Under the pieces are notes generated by a model. It had not been told where the DNA came from and did not search any database. It saw only the letters and a list, made by a program, of their open reading frames with translations. From CAVVIO01 sp963748095 (GTDB lineage: Bacteria > Bacteroidota > Bacteroidia > Bacteroidales > UBA10428): a stretch of 64,000 bases of DNA. The position numbers and the translations under genes are program-made. The stretch is from positions 1-64,000 of the forward strand of contig CAVVIO010000069.1 of assembly GCA_963748095.1 (NCBI GenBank), written 5' to 3'. Positions 55,403 to 64,000 of the stretch are shown here, in pieces. How positions within the stretch are numbered: position 1 is the stretch's first letter; every line of letters begins with the position of its first letter.

Positions 55403-56992
55403 ATGAAGCACTTTATTAGTTACATGGCGTTAAGCCTCGTTTTAAGTACCGGATTGCATTCACAGACAGTGTACGAGCAAACCTATAAGTTCGGAAGAGT
55501 TCTCGAATTAATTGACCGTTATTATGTCGATACTGTAAATGATAATAAACTGGTTGAAAGCGCCATTGTTGAAATGTTGAAAAACCTGGATCCGCATTCA
55601 ACTTACATAACCAGTGATGAGGTAAAGGAAATGAATGAGCCATTACTTGGCAATTTCGAGGGGATTGGGATATCCTTTAACATTCTGAATGACACTATAT
55701 TTATTATTTCACCGATTTCAGGTGGACCTTCAGAAAAGGTCGGTATCAGGGCAGGTGACAGAATTGTTAAAGTTGACGATAAAAATGTAGCTGGTATAGG
55801 TATTACTACCAAAGGTGTTTATGATTTATTACGAGGAAATAAAGGTACAAAAGTTAAAGTAACTATTGTTCGCCGGAAACAGAAAAAACCGCTTGATTTC
55901 ACGATCACCCGTGATAAAATACCAATTTACAGCCTTGATGCAGCATATATGGTTAACGATTCGGTAGGGTATATCAAATTGAACCGTTTTGCATTAACTA
56001 CCATGGCAGAGTTTACAAAAGCGCTTGATCAATTGAAAAAGGAAGGTTTGACCGCGCTGATTCTCGATTTAACCGGAAACGGGGGAGGTTACCTTGAAAC
56101 AGCACATCAGTTGGCCGATCAGTTCCTTGGAAAAGGAAAACTGATAGTATATACTAAAGGGCTGCATAGTGAAAGACATGACTATGTTGCTACTCAGGAT
56201 GGCGATTTTGAAAAGGGACATTTAATAATATTAATAGACGAAGGGTCTGCATCTGCAAGTGAAATTGTAACAGGTGCTGTTCAGGATTGGGACCGGGGTA
56301 TTATTATCGGCAGGCGCTCATTTGGAAAAGGACTGGTTCAACGGCCGTTTTTATTACCGGATGAGTCGATGATACGCTTAACAATTGCCCGCTACTATAC
56401 ACCTACTGGACGGCTTATACAGAAACCTTATGATAATGGAAAAACAGCTTATGATGAGGATATTATAGACAGGTATAACAATGGGGAACTCATGCATGCC
56501 GACAGCATTCATTTTCCGGACTCACTTAAATATCATACACTCGTAAATTCACGGACAGTATACGGGGGGGGAGGAATTATGCCCGATTTCTTTATACCGA
56601 TTGACACATCTTATTATTCCGATTATTACCGCGATATAATCCGAAACGGCATACTGAATCAGTTTTTGCTGGAATATGTGGACGCTAATAGGATGAACTT
56701 TAAGCAGGAATATCCCCAATTCAGTTCTTTCGATGCTAATTTTAAGGTAGATGATAAGTTAATGAGTAAGCTTATTAAATATGCAGCAAAAGAAGGACTT
56801 CCGGAAAGTAAAACAGGAATCAATACTTCACGTAACGAATTAAAACTTCTGGTGAAAGCTTATATCGCCAGGGATCTTTGGAATACCAGTGAGTTTTTTG
56901 AGGTTCTCAATATCAGGGATGCTAATTTTAAAAAAGCGGTTGACGTTCTTAACAATTGGGATCACTATAAATCATTGCTGAAAAATAAATAA
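55403..56992 (+). CDS. S41 family C-terminal processing protease
   Basis: A 529-residue secreted or periplasmic serine protease (signal peptide MKHFISYMALSLVLSTGLHS). It has a PDZ domain near 85-165 (GPSEKVGIRAGDRIVKVD) and the S41 core, with the catalytic Ser near 284 in EGSASASEIVTGA and Lys near 309 in SFGKGLVQ. It degrades or trims periplasmic proteins. A C-terminal ~120-residue helical region follows the core. No operon partner is clear. Confidence 0.92.
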   Translation: MKHFISYMALSLVLSTGLHSQTVYEQTYKFGRVLELIDRYYVDTVNDNKLVESAIVEMLKNLDPHSTYITSDEVKEMNEPLLGNFEGIGISFNILNDTIFIISPISGGPSEKVGIRAGDRIVKVDDKNVAGIGITTKGVYDLLRGNKGTKVKVTIVRRKQKKPLDFTITRDKIPIYSLDAAYMVNDSVGYIKLNRFALTTMAEFTKALDQLKKEGLTALILDLTGNGGGYLETAHQLADQFLGKGKLIVYTKGLHSERHDYVATQDGDFEKGHLIILIDEGSASASEIVTGAVQDWDRGIIIGRRSFGKGLVQRPFLLPDESMIRLTIARYYTPTGRLIQKPYDNGKTAYDEDIIDRYNNGELMHADSIHFPDSLKYHTLVNSRTVYGGGGIMPDFFIPIDTSYYSDYYRDIIRNGILNQFLLEYVDANRMNFKQEYPQFSSFDANFKVDDKLMSKLIKYAAKEGLPESKTGINTSRNELKLLVKAYIARDLWNTSEFFEVLNIRDANFKKAVDVLNNWDHYKSLLKNK

Positions 56993-57012
56993 TTCAATCT
57001 TGTTATTCTCCG

Positions 57013-57636
57013 GTGAATATTCCCGAGTTTTTTATAAAATCGTTTCTCTGGGTACTGCAACATTATATTGAAGTTGCAGGTACCATCACCGGGCTAATCT
57101 ACCTTGTTTATTCCGTACGCGGGAACATTCTTTTATGGCCTTTCGGTATTATTACATCAGCATTGTATGTTTATGTTTTTTTTGTTTCAAAATTCTATGC
57201 TGATATGGGTTTGAATGTTTATTATCTGATAATCAGTGTTTACGGTTGGATGCATTGGTCAAAAGGCAATAATCAGGAAAGTAAAGCAGAATTACCGATA
57301 TCCAGGGTTACTTATAAATCGGCAATTTGGTTTTTTTTCTGGACAGTGGTTTTTTTCATTGTTATTTCTTTTATATTGAAAGATTTTACCGATTCTCCGG
57401 TTCCGTTCTGGGATGCGTTTACCACAGCCGCCAGCATAGTAGCTACTTATATGCTTGCACAAAAGATCATGGAACATTGGTTGATATGGATTGTGGTGGA
57501 TTCTGTATCTGCCGGATTATATGTTTATAAAGGATTGTACCCTACAGTACTGTTATTTATTGTTTATACCGCTCTGGCAATTACTGGTTATTATGAATGG
57601 AAACGGCAATGGAAACTGGAGACAGCAGAAACATAA
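57013..57636 (+). CDS. pnuC: Nicotinamide riboside/mononucleotide transporter PnuC
   Basis: A 207-residue protein with seven helices. The IWLVYSV-like first helices, WPFGIITSALYVYVFF, YADMGLNVYYLIISVYGWMHW and the C-terminal YYEWKRQWK fit PnuC, which imports nicotinamide riboside. The start is a GTG at 57013. It overlaps the downstream ATPase gene by 40 bp, and that gene's product would phosphorylate the substrate and trap it. Confidence 0.9.
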   Translation: MNIPEFFIKSFLWVLQHYIEVAGTITGLIYLVYSVRGNILLWPFGIITSALYVYVFFVSKFYADMGLNVYYLIISVYGWMHWSKGNNQESKAELPISRVTYKSAIWFFFWTVVFFIVISFILKDFTDSPVPFWDAFTTAASIVATYMLAQKIMEHWLIWIVVDSVSAGLYVYKGLYPTVLLFIVYTALAITGYYEWKRQWKLETAET

Positions 57637-58151
57637 ATAGAATTGTGATAACCGGACCTGAATCTACAGGAAAAACTACCCTTACTGAACAACTGGGCCG
57701 GCAATATCATACTATATTTATAACTGAATATGCCCGTAAATATGTGGAACAATTAAAAAGAGCCTATAATTACCGGGATATTGTACAAATTGCTGAAAAA
57801 CAAAAGGAACAATTCCATACGGTTTATCCGGAAGCAAACGAATATATTTTTTTCGATACCTATCTGATAATTACAAAAATATGGTTCATCGAATTGTATG
57901 ATCGGTATCCTGCATGGATCGATGAAGAACTGGCAGTAAATAAGGTTGAACTTTATCTCCTGTGTGATACAGATCTTCCATGGATAGCCGATAATGTACG
58001 TGAAAATTCGGGTGAAGCCAGAAAAAGATTGTTTGAAAGATATCGTAACGAACTGGAACGCTTTAATTGCCGTTATCGTGTGGTTAAGGGTAATGGTACT
58101 GACAGGTTCCAAAATGCTTTATCTTTTATTGACGAACTAAAGAACAAATGA
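57597..58151 (+). CDS. NadR-like nicotinamide riboside kinase (AAA ATPase)
   Basis: A 184-residue P-loop kinase with Walker A GPESTGKTTLTEQLG, TEYARKYVEQL and DTDLPWIADNVREN, matching the ribosylnicotinamide kinase part of NadR. It lacks the NadR nucleotidyltransferase domain. Its start overlaps pnuC by 40 bp (ATG 57597 or 57609; the latter has a better purine-rich upstream), giving a transport-and-trap pair for NAD salvage. Confidence 0.88.
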   Translation: METAMETGDSRNINRIVITGPESTGKTTLTEQLGRQYHTIFITEYARKYVEQLKRAYNYRDIVQIAEKQKEQFHTVYPEANEYIFFDTYLIITKIWFIELYDRYPAWIDEELAVNKVELYLLCDTDLPWIADNVRENSGEARKRLFERYRNELERFNCRYRVVKGNGTDRFQNALSFIDELKNK

Positions 58152-59285
58152 AAGTGAAAAATTCGGAAAAAACAGAAATGGTAGCAAAGGCTTTCAGTGG
58201 GTTGGAAAATATACTGGCAGAAGAACTGAAAGAATTGGGCGCGCAGGATATTGAAATCGGCCGTCGTGCAGTAATCTTTTCCGGTGATAAAGAAGTGATG
58301 TATCGGGCAAATTACTATGCGCGGACTACATTGCGAATTTTAAGGCCCCTGCTAAAATGGAGACTGCGAAATGCTGATGAATTATACAATGTGGTAAGAA
58401 AAATTAACTGGACGGAGTATTTTAATGTAGATAAAACAATTGTTGTTGACACGAATGTCAGCAGCTCTTTATTTAATCATTCAAAATTCGTTTCACAGAA
58501 GGTGAAAGATGCTATTGTCGACTGCTTCCGGGATAAATACAATCGCCGTCCTGATGTAAATCTCGAAGATCCGGATATAAGAATTGATGTGCATATTACG
58601 GAAAATGAATTAATCCTGTCTCTTGATAGTTCCGGGGAATCACTGCATAAACGCGGCTACAGGAAGTATCAGGCAATAGCTCCCCTGAACGAGGTGCTGG
58701 CAGCAGGAATGTTAAAGCTTGCCGGATGGGATGGAAGCACCAACTTTATTGATCCTATGTGCGGCTCAGGCACTTTATTAATTGAGGCGGCCCATATTGC
58801 ATTGGGTGTCCCGCCGGGTAAATACAGAAATAAATATGCTTTCCAGAATTGGAATGATTACGACAAACCGTCTATTTGATAAAATCAGTAAACAACCCGG
58901 TGCAAAAAACAATTTCAGCTATGAGATAGTCGGTACAGACATTTCAGCTTCAGCAATTCGTGATGCACGGGAAAACATCGAATCTGCCGGGCTTTCAAAT
59001 GCTGTCAGATTAAAGGTAACTCCTATCGAAACTGTCCTTCCTCCAACAGGCGGGGGATTACTTGTTATGAACCCTCCGTACGGCGAACGTTTGAAGAAAA
59101 CGGATATGGAAGGATTTTATAAATCCATAGGGGATAGTCTGAAACACAATTTTACAGGTTATGATGCATGGATTCTAAGCAGTAATTTTGCAGCCATGAA
59201 AAATATCGGACTTCGTACATCAAAAAGAATTACGCTTTTTAACAGCCAACTGGAATGTAAATATTATAAATATTCTTTATATTAG
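58148..59285 (+). pseudogene. THUMP-domain RNA methyltransferase gene with a one-base frameshift
   Basis: Two overlapping frames together form a complete class I methyltransferase of the RlmL/RlmK type. Frame 1 covers the THUMP domain and SAM motif FIDPMCGSGTLLIEAAH up to FQNWNDYD; frame 2 resumes with RLFDKISKQPGAKNNF and carries GTDISASAIRDARENIESAG and the catalytic NPPYGERL. Removing one C at about 58868 (GACAAAcCGTCTATTT) joins them into 379 codons, the family size. Both halves are intact, so an assembly indel is more likely than decay. It overlaps the kinase gene end by 4 bp. Confidence 0.85.
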
Positions 59286-59454
59286 GCATTTCAAAATATA
59301 TAAAATACAAATTATTAATAATAATGTTTATGAAATTGTAAATAATATGGCTTACAAAGAAGAGTTTGTATAAATTTGGCTATATTTAAATTTGGATTAA
59401 TTCAGAAATAAAATAATCCTTTTTGATCTGTACCTGACCATGAAAACTAAATTT

Positions 59455-59482
59455 TTGTAAGAAGATATTTTTTATATATTTG
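59455..59482 (+). promoter_or_regulatory. Bacteroidota-type promoter for siaB/siaC
   Basis: TTG at 59455-59457 and TATATTTG at 59475-59482 with a 17-bp spacer, a full TTG/TAnnTTTG match about 55 bp before the siaB start. Confidence 0.6.
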
Positions 59483-59536
59483 TTGAGATTTAAATTTTAT
59501 CATTATTTTTAATTAGAAATCGCTAAGAAGCTTTCT

Positions 59537-60082
59537 ATGAGCTTTAACATAAACGAGTATTATACTGACCTGAACAAGGGAGAGGTGCTTTTAGCCTACA
59601 AGGGGAGCATCACTTCCGAATTAATTAATGATGTTCTTGAAGCTGTAGAAGAAAAGCTGGAACAGGGTAATGAGGTTAGTTTAACCAGAAAAAAACTCTA
59701 TAATGTTCTGGTGGAAAGCTTGCAGAACCTTTACCATCACATAGAAGAGACGCATGAGGGTATTAATGAGAACCTTGATCCCAAGTTTGGGATATTGGTG
59801 GTTCAAAAAGAAAATGACCTATACAAAGTTTCTACAGGTAATTTCATTAATTCCAATAAGATCAAGTTTCTAAAGGAAAAAATAGACAAAATAAACTCCC
59901 TTTCAAGAGATGAGTTGAAGGATATGTATAAGTTTATCCTTAATCATCAAAAGCTTTCTGCAAAAGGCGGTGGCGGACTCGGTCTGGTCGATATAGCTCG
60001 TAAAACAGGGCATAAATTAGAATATGCATTTTACAATTATAATGGGAATTATTACTTTTTTAATCTGACGATTAAGATTTAA
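59537..60082 (+). CDS. SiaB-family GHKL protein kinase (DUF6272)
   Basis: A 181-residue protein of the GHKL ATPase fold. The N-box region is LYNVLVESLQNLYHHIEE and the G2 region is GGGGLGLVDIARKTGHKLEY. SiaB phosphorylates SiaC and thereby turns off its action on a diguanylate cyclase in Pseudomonas. It lies directly upstream of a siaC-like gene (1 bp between stop and next frame, 20 bp to the ATG). The neighbouring phosphatase and cyclase genes known in Pseudomonas are absent here. Confidence 0.85.
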   Translation: MSFNINEYYTDLNKGEVLLAYKGSITSELINDVLEAVEEKLEQGNEVSLTRKKLYNVLVESLQNLYHHIEETHEGINENLDPKFGILVVQKENDLYKVSTGNFINSNKIKFLKEKIDKINSLSRDELKDMYKFILNHQKLSAKGGGGLGLVDIARKTGHKLEYAFYNYNGNYYFFNLTIKI

Positions 60083-60101
60083 TTTGTGGAAATTTATACG
60101 T

Positions 60102-60482
60102 ATGAAACCTATTTCAATAGAAGGAACACCAAAGACACCATTAGTAAAGTTCAATGAGGAAACAGGGGTGATAGAGATAAAAGGAAGGTCAATACCTGAA
60201 AATTCAATTGAGTTTTATAAACCTTTGGTAGATTGGCTGGATGAGTATGCAAAAGATCCTGTGAAATTGACAAGGGTTGACGTACACCTTGAATATTTTA
60301 ATACCAGTTCTTCGAAATGTATTCTGGATGTGTTTAAAAAACTCGAAGTAATTCATAAAGCAAAAAATGAGGTGCTTATAAACTGGTATTATGAAGAAGA
60401 TGACGAGGATATGCTGGAAGCTGGCGAAGATTACGAATCTATAATCAGAGTACCGTTCAAAATGATTGAAATCGTGGATTGA
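60102..60482 (+). CDS. SiaC-family regulatory phosphoprotein (DUF1987)
   Basis: A 126-residue protein from ATG 60102. It has the DUF1987 features GTPKTPLVKFNEETGVIEIKGRS, SIPENSIEFYKPLVDWLDEY and the phospho-site region FNTSSSKCILDVF, where SiaC is phosphorylated by SiaB in Pseudomonas. A frame from TTG 60084 adds six unlikely residues. It ends in a terminator at 60510, so siaB and siaC form their own unit. Confidence 0.85.
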   Translation: MKPISIEGTPKTPLVKFNEETGVIEIKGRSIPENSIEFYKPLVDWLDEYAKDPVKLTRVDVHLEYFNTSSSKCILDVFKKLEVIHKAKNEVLINWYYEEDDEDMLEAGEDYESIIRVPFKMIEIVD

Positions 60483-60509
60483 TCAATCAATTAAGAAAAT
60501 AATAATTAG

Positions 60510-60531
60510 AGCTGCTTTGTGCAGCTTTTTT
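60510..60531 (+). terminator. Terminator after siaC
   Basis: AGCTGC/GCAGCT hairpin with a short loop, followed by a T run. Confidence 0.8.
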
Positions 60532-60566
60532 GTTTTATATATTAAGGTGATTTAGTGTAGAACTAC

Positions 60567-63500
60567 CTATTCTGTATCACTCTTACGTCTTGTAAGATTT
60601 TCCACATATTCCAGCATCCGCCTTAAAAATCTGGAATAAAGCATGATATAGAAAAACAGCGACATAAACCAAATGACACTTATATTTACCCAGTATGTGC
60701 TGAAATAGTGGCCAAAGATTTGTTTTCTTGGAGCATAAAAATGGGCCTTCAGAAATTTCGGTTCCGGATCAAGATAAATGGGATCGATCTTTTGATATAA
60801 ATGTCCTTTATAATCTATAATCCGTATCACCTCATCACTGTTTTCCACAAACTCTGCTAATCTTTCATTAAAGTAATCACGTTTTAACTTTAAAAAAGCT
60901 TCTTTCTTTTCAGGTGTCGATTGCATTTCCCTGATCAGTTTATCTCGCTCATCATTTTTTAAATTATAAACCCTTATATACAGCCGGTTAACATTGGAGA
61001 TGTAATCACGTGTATTTTTGAGTATTTTCGGGGTAAGTTTGCTGTAATACAGACTGTCCATGTGATTAAAAGTAATTACTTTCTCTTCCGACATTTCTTT
61101 TCCTATTTCATTACGCAGTAACAACAGGTTATTTTCAACTTTCTTCTTCTTATCAGGATCCTGGTAATATTTATCAAGGTAATCTATTTTATTCAACAGG
61201 TTTCTTACCCAGTAATTTTTTTTGAACTCGGCAATGCTCATTATTTTATTATACTCATAAAAAGGCTGCTGGTATTTGTTTTCCTTAAACTGGTATACAG
61301 CCAGGGCCTCATAACCCCATCTGGCAGTTATTATTTCGCCGTACCAGGGTATTTTACTAGGAGAGGAAACAGCTGGATTCAGTTTTTCATATTTCACAAT
61401 GATCCCACTCAGGATTATTTGTGGAATAACTAAAAATGGAATCAGAATATATATGGTAACGACTGTTTTAAAACTGTCGGATATAACAAGACCCATGATA
61501 TTGGCTGCAACCCATGAACTAAATAACACCAGCCAGTAATTAAAGTACATTCCCTTGATTTCGAGAATAGTATTACCTACAAGTACAAATGTTAGAGCCT
61601 GAATAGCTGATAAGACCAGTAACACGGCAATCTTTGAAAGCAGATAACTCGACCAGCTTAAGTTCAGAAAGGCTTCCCGTTTCAGTATTTTTCTGTCTTT
61701 TATAATTTCTTCGGCACTTACTGTCAGTCCCATAAAAATGGCCACGATAACCGACATAAAAATGTACACCGGCAGGTTACTGTTTCCCATGAATGTGTAT
61801 CCCAGCTCATTCGTAGCACTTACATTGTGATACTTTATGATGAAAGAAAGAATAAATGCCAGTAACGGGGCTTCCAGGAAATTAATAACAAGGTATTGCG
61901 TATTTGCCAATTTAGCAACTATGTCTCTTCTTACAAATACCAGGAACTGTTTTAGCATATTCGGTATTTTAAAGGATATCCTGGGTAGTTCCTTTGAAGG
62001 TGCAGGAATTATTTCCTCATCATCTTTTGAATATTCCAGATAGAAATCATTCCACTCCAGCGGGGATATTTTACGTGTACGGGTGAATTTACCGTATTCA
62101 TCCAGTATATTTAGTTCTACAATATTAAATATCTGTTCCGGGTTAACATTACCACAGGCATGGCACTCGCTTTCTGTGTAATTTGCATGATGGACCCTTG
62201 ACTTAAAATAAATGATTGATTCGATGGGATCGCCATTATAAATTAGATATCCTCCAGTATCAAGAATAAGTAATTTATCGAACATTTTAAAAATTTCCGA
62301 TGATGGCTGGTGAATGACCACAAAAACGAGCTTTCCTTTCAATGCCAGCTCCTTCAGCAGATCCATGATATTTTCCGAATCTCTCGATGATAGTCCGGAA
62401 GTAGGTTCATCTAAAAATAATACTGCAGGTTCACGTATCAGTTCAAGGGCTATGTTAAGACGTTTTCGTTGCCCGCCGCTTATCTTCTTATTCAGCGGTG
62501 ATCCAACCTGAATATCCTTAATCTCATGCAGACCAAGGTTGTGCAACATCCTTTCTATTGTTTCACTTATCTTTTGTTCGGAATAATTGTCGAAACATAA
62601 TTTGGCATTATAATACAAATTTTCATAAACAGTAAGATCTTCTATCAAAAGGTCATCCTGTGAAACATAACCAATCAATCCTTCAATCTTCTTCCCGTCG
62701 GTATGTATATTAATGCCATTAACAAGAATTTCACCTGTTGTAGGCGCCGTTGCTCCGTTCAATACATTCAGAAGGGTAGTTTTCCCGGCACCGCTTGCTC
62801 CCATTATTCCTATCAGCTTTCCCGATTCTTCCTGGAAACTCAGTTTACGAAGCCCTATATGCCCGTTACGGAATTTATAGCTGATGTCTTTCACCTGAAA
62901 CAAGATTCTGGCATTTCCTTCATCTTCATTGAAAAGGGTGACAACATCGCTGTAATATATCGGATTAATGGTATGATTTCGAATAGACGATCCGGTATTA
63001 AAAACATATACTTTTTCGTTCTGTAAAAGCTGACCGTTGAGGTACAACTCATTGGAGCCGATATATCTTAAAAGGAACATATTTGCCGAAGTGACATTCA
63101 ATATCCGCAACTGGCCTTTGAAAAAATCGGTATTCAGATGCTTTACCTTGGGATGAGAAAATTCAGGATTATTATCGATAATTAAAAGTTTTCCCGTGTT
63201 GGGTGTTTTTTCAAACGGATAAATGGTAAATTCCATTATGCGATTATGTTCCACTTGTGGGATATGAAATGAATCGCTAACCGTAATGATAAATTCAAAT
63301 TCCTGTTGGGTTATATCGTCATCGTCCGAGTTTACAAATTCATAAAGTTGTACCAGAACAATTATTTTCTGTTTTTGGGTGAGTTCTGTGTTAATCTGAC
63401 TGCAAATTTTCAGGATTTTTACCGAATCGGGCCCGATTCTTTTTTTCCCGCGTTCAATATGAAGTGTCTGGTGCTTTTCGTAGAATGTATCAAATACACT

Positions 63501-63641
63501 CAGATAGTCTTTCACCAATTCCTGGTTAAGCTGTCTTCTGAGGAAAGATTCAACGACAATCCTGCGGTCTTCCTTGTTGCTCTCAGGCCTCGCAATAATA
63601 GCGAAAAGTTCCATTAACGCCTTGAGTATCTGTTCGCTCAT
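60567..63641 (-). CDS. TerB-like/ABCG fusion transporter, 1024 residues
   Basis: A single-chain ABC transporter of ABCG type. Residues 1-140 are a helical TerB-like domain (QEFEFIITVSDSFHIPQVE). Residues ~150-240 are a beta-rich FHA-like segment. The ATPase follows: Walker A GASGAGKTTLLNV (281-293), signature SGGQRKRLNIALEL, Walker B AVLFLDEPTSGLSS. Then come ABC2-type helices, a long external segment of about 200 mostly helical residues (~770-960), and a last helix. A CHAC motif (ECHACGN) lies near residue 490. Substrate is unknown. The family occurs in Bacteroidota; the N-terminal add-on is noteworthy. The gene stands alone. Confidence 0.82.
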   Translation of the reverse strand: MSEQILKALMELFAIIARPESNKEDRRIVVESFLRRQLNQELVKDYLSVFDTFYEKHQTLHIERGKKRIGPDSVKILKICSQINTELTQKQKIIVLVQLYEFVNSDDDDITQQEFEFIITVSDSFHIPQVEHNRIMEFTIYPFEKTPNTGKLLIIDNNPEFSHPKVKHLNTDFFKGQLRILNVTSANMFLLRYIGSNELYLNGQLLQNEKVYVFNTGSSIRNHTINPIYYSDVVTLFNEDEGNARILFQVKDISYKFRNGHIGLRKLSFQEESGKLIGIMGASGAGKTTLLNVLNGATAPTTGEILVNGINIHTDGKKIEGLIGYVSQDDLLIEDLTVYENLYYNAKLCFDNYSEQKISETIERMLHNLGLHEIKDIQVGSPLNKKISGGQRKRLNIALELIREPAVLFLDEPTSGLSSRDSENIMDLLKELALKGKLVFVVIHQPSSEIFKMFDKLLILDTGGYLIYNGDPIESIIYFKSRVHHANYTESECHACGNVNPEQIFNIVELNILDEYGKFTRTRKISPLEWNDFYLEYSKDDEEIIPAPSKELPRISFKIPNMLKQFLVFVRRDIVAKLANTQYLVINFLEAPLLAFILSFIIKYHNVSATNELGYTFMGNSNLPVYIFMSVIVAIFMGLTVSAEEIIKDRKILKREAFLNLSWSSYLLSKIAVLLVLSAIQALTFVLVGNTILEIKGMYFNYWLVLFSSWVAANIMGLVISDSFKTVVTIYILIPFLVIPQIILSGIIVKYEKLNPAVSSPSKIPWYGEIITARWGYEALAVYQFKENKYQQPFYEYNKIMSIAEFKKNYWVRNLLNKIDYLDKYYQDPDKKKKVENNLLLLRNEIGKEMSEEKVITFNHMDSLYYSKLTPKILKNTRDYISNVNRLYIRVYNLKNDERDKLIREMQSTPEKKEAFLKLKRDYFNERLAEFVENSDEVIRIIDYKGHLYQKIDPIYLDPEPKFLKAHFYAPRKQIFGHYFSTYWVNISVIWFMSLFFYIMLYSRFLRRMLEYVENLTRRKSDTE

Positions 63642-64000
63642 AGTTCAGGAGTTGGATAGTTCTATTAATATGGTGTGATAAATACTTCGATAGTACGGAT
63701 TTACCAGTTGAATGTTACGATAGCCCGGTCAATTTGTGATATATGGAAAAGTTTGAATAAAAGATTAGCAGGACACAAATACTATATATTTTAATTTTTA
63801 AAATTTATCTGAAAATTACCTGAAAAATTGACATAATGTTTTCTTCACTTTTTCTGTGATTTAGCAACCTCAGATTTTCATTATTGATGTAAATATTTAA
63901 TTGATAATACTTTTAAAAATAAGACGTATTGACTAAAAATTTCACTGATTTACGTCATATTGTCAGAAAAGTATGCGTTTTACTATTTGGTAGAAATTTT
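63642..64000. other. Intergenic sequence at the window end
   Basis: About 360 bp, AT-rich, upstream of the transporter on the minus strand. No gene, RNA or promoter is supportable. Confidence 0.4.

Overview
The window comes from a member of the Bacteroidota, most likely class Bacteroidia (inference). The supporting signs are type IX secretion (T9SS) C-terminal sorting domains of both types, a PorP/SprF protein, a DUF4492-CydA-CydB cytochrome bd locus, a serine palmitoyltransferase for sphingolipids, SiaB/SiaC-type regulators, sulfatases with an anaerobic radical-SAM maturase, and promoter boxes of the TTG / TAnnTTTG type. Cytochrome bd and the anaerobic maturase suggest a microaerobic to anaerobic life on polysaccharides.

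Layout. 1-6.9 kb: a giant secreted protein made of at least 14 almost identical 83-residue units (249 bp each), ending in a T9SS type B sorting domain, with its PorP/SprF partner downstream. The first ~520 bases are the same array with clustered indels, as expected at a contig edge. 7.1-14.6 kb: a phosphate locus (porin, pstS, pstC, pstA, pstB, phoU) ending in a PhoR-like sensor kinase whose phosphoacceptor histidine is replaced by glutamine. 14.7-17.2 kb: a four-repeat T9SS cargo protein and a DUF1295 membrane protein on the minus strand. 17.27-17.80 kb: no gene, but a densely hairpinned ~530-nt stretch with a good minus-strand promoter and a terminal 13-bp hairpin, a candidate large structured RNA. 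18.3-25.9 kb: MBL hydrolase, serine palmitoyltransferase, a 54-residue membrane protein, beta-carbonic anhydrase, a HExxH lipoprotein, an ABC-F ATPase with a degenerate second site, and a short-chain dehydrogenase. 25.9-26.85 kb: three copies of an AT-rich intergenic repeat around a frameshifted four-helix-bundle (S23) gene. 26.9-29.9 kb: cytochrome bd operon with small membrane proteins at both ends. 30-36.8 kb: DUF5060 glycosidase-like lipoprotein, two formylglycine sulfatases and their maturase. 37-42.8 kb: ferritin-VIT iron protein, a 34-residue membrane protein, tRNA-Asp, rsmD, DUF3822, a RecD-like helicase and a frameshifted yjbQ. 43-49.5 kb: minus-strand nucleotide-sugar operon (ugd, uxs, rfbA, rfbC, rfbD, phosphohexomutase). 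50-60.5 kb: rpsA, STAS protein, RNase Z, guaA, S41 protease, pnuC with a nicotinamide riboside kinase, a frameshifted THUMP methyltransferase and the siaB/siaC pair. 60.6-63.6 kb: a 1024-residue TerB-like/ABCG transporter.

How it fits together. The phosphate porin and Pst system feed one import route. The DUF5060 protein, sulfatases and maturase form a sulfated-glycan module. The rfb/ugd/uxs operon makes activated sugars for surface glycans. The two T9SS cargo proteins are surface or secreted. Three single-base frameshifts in otherwise intact conserved genes (S23, yjbQ, THUMP methyltransferase), together with the noisy left edge, suggest residual indel errors in the assembly, although real decay cannot be excluded from sequence alone. 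All function calls rest on motif and family recognition by eye; no database search was run.
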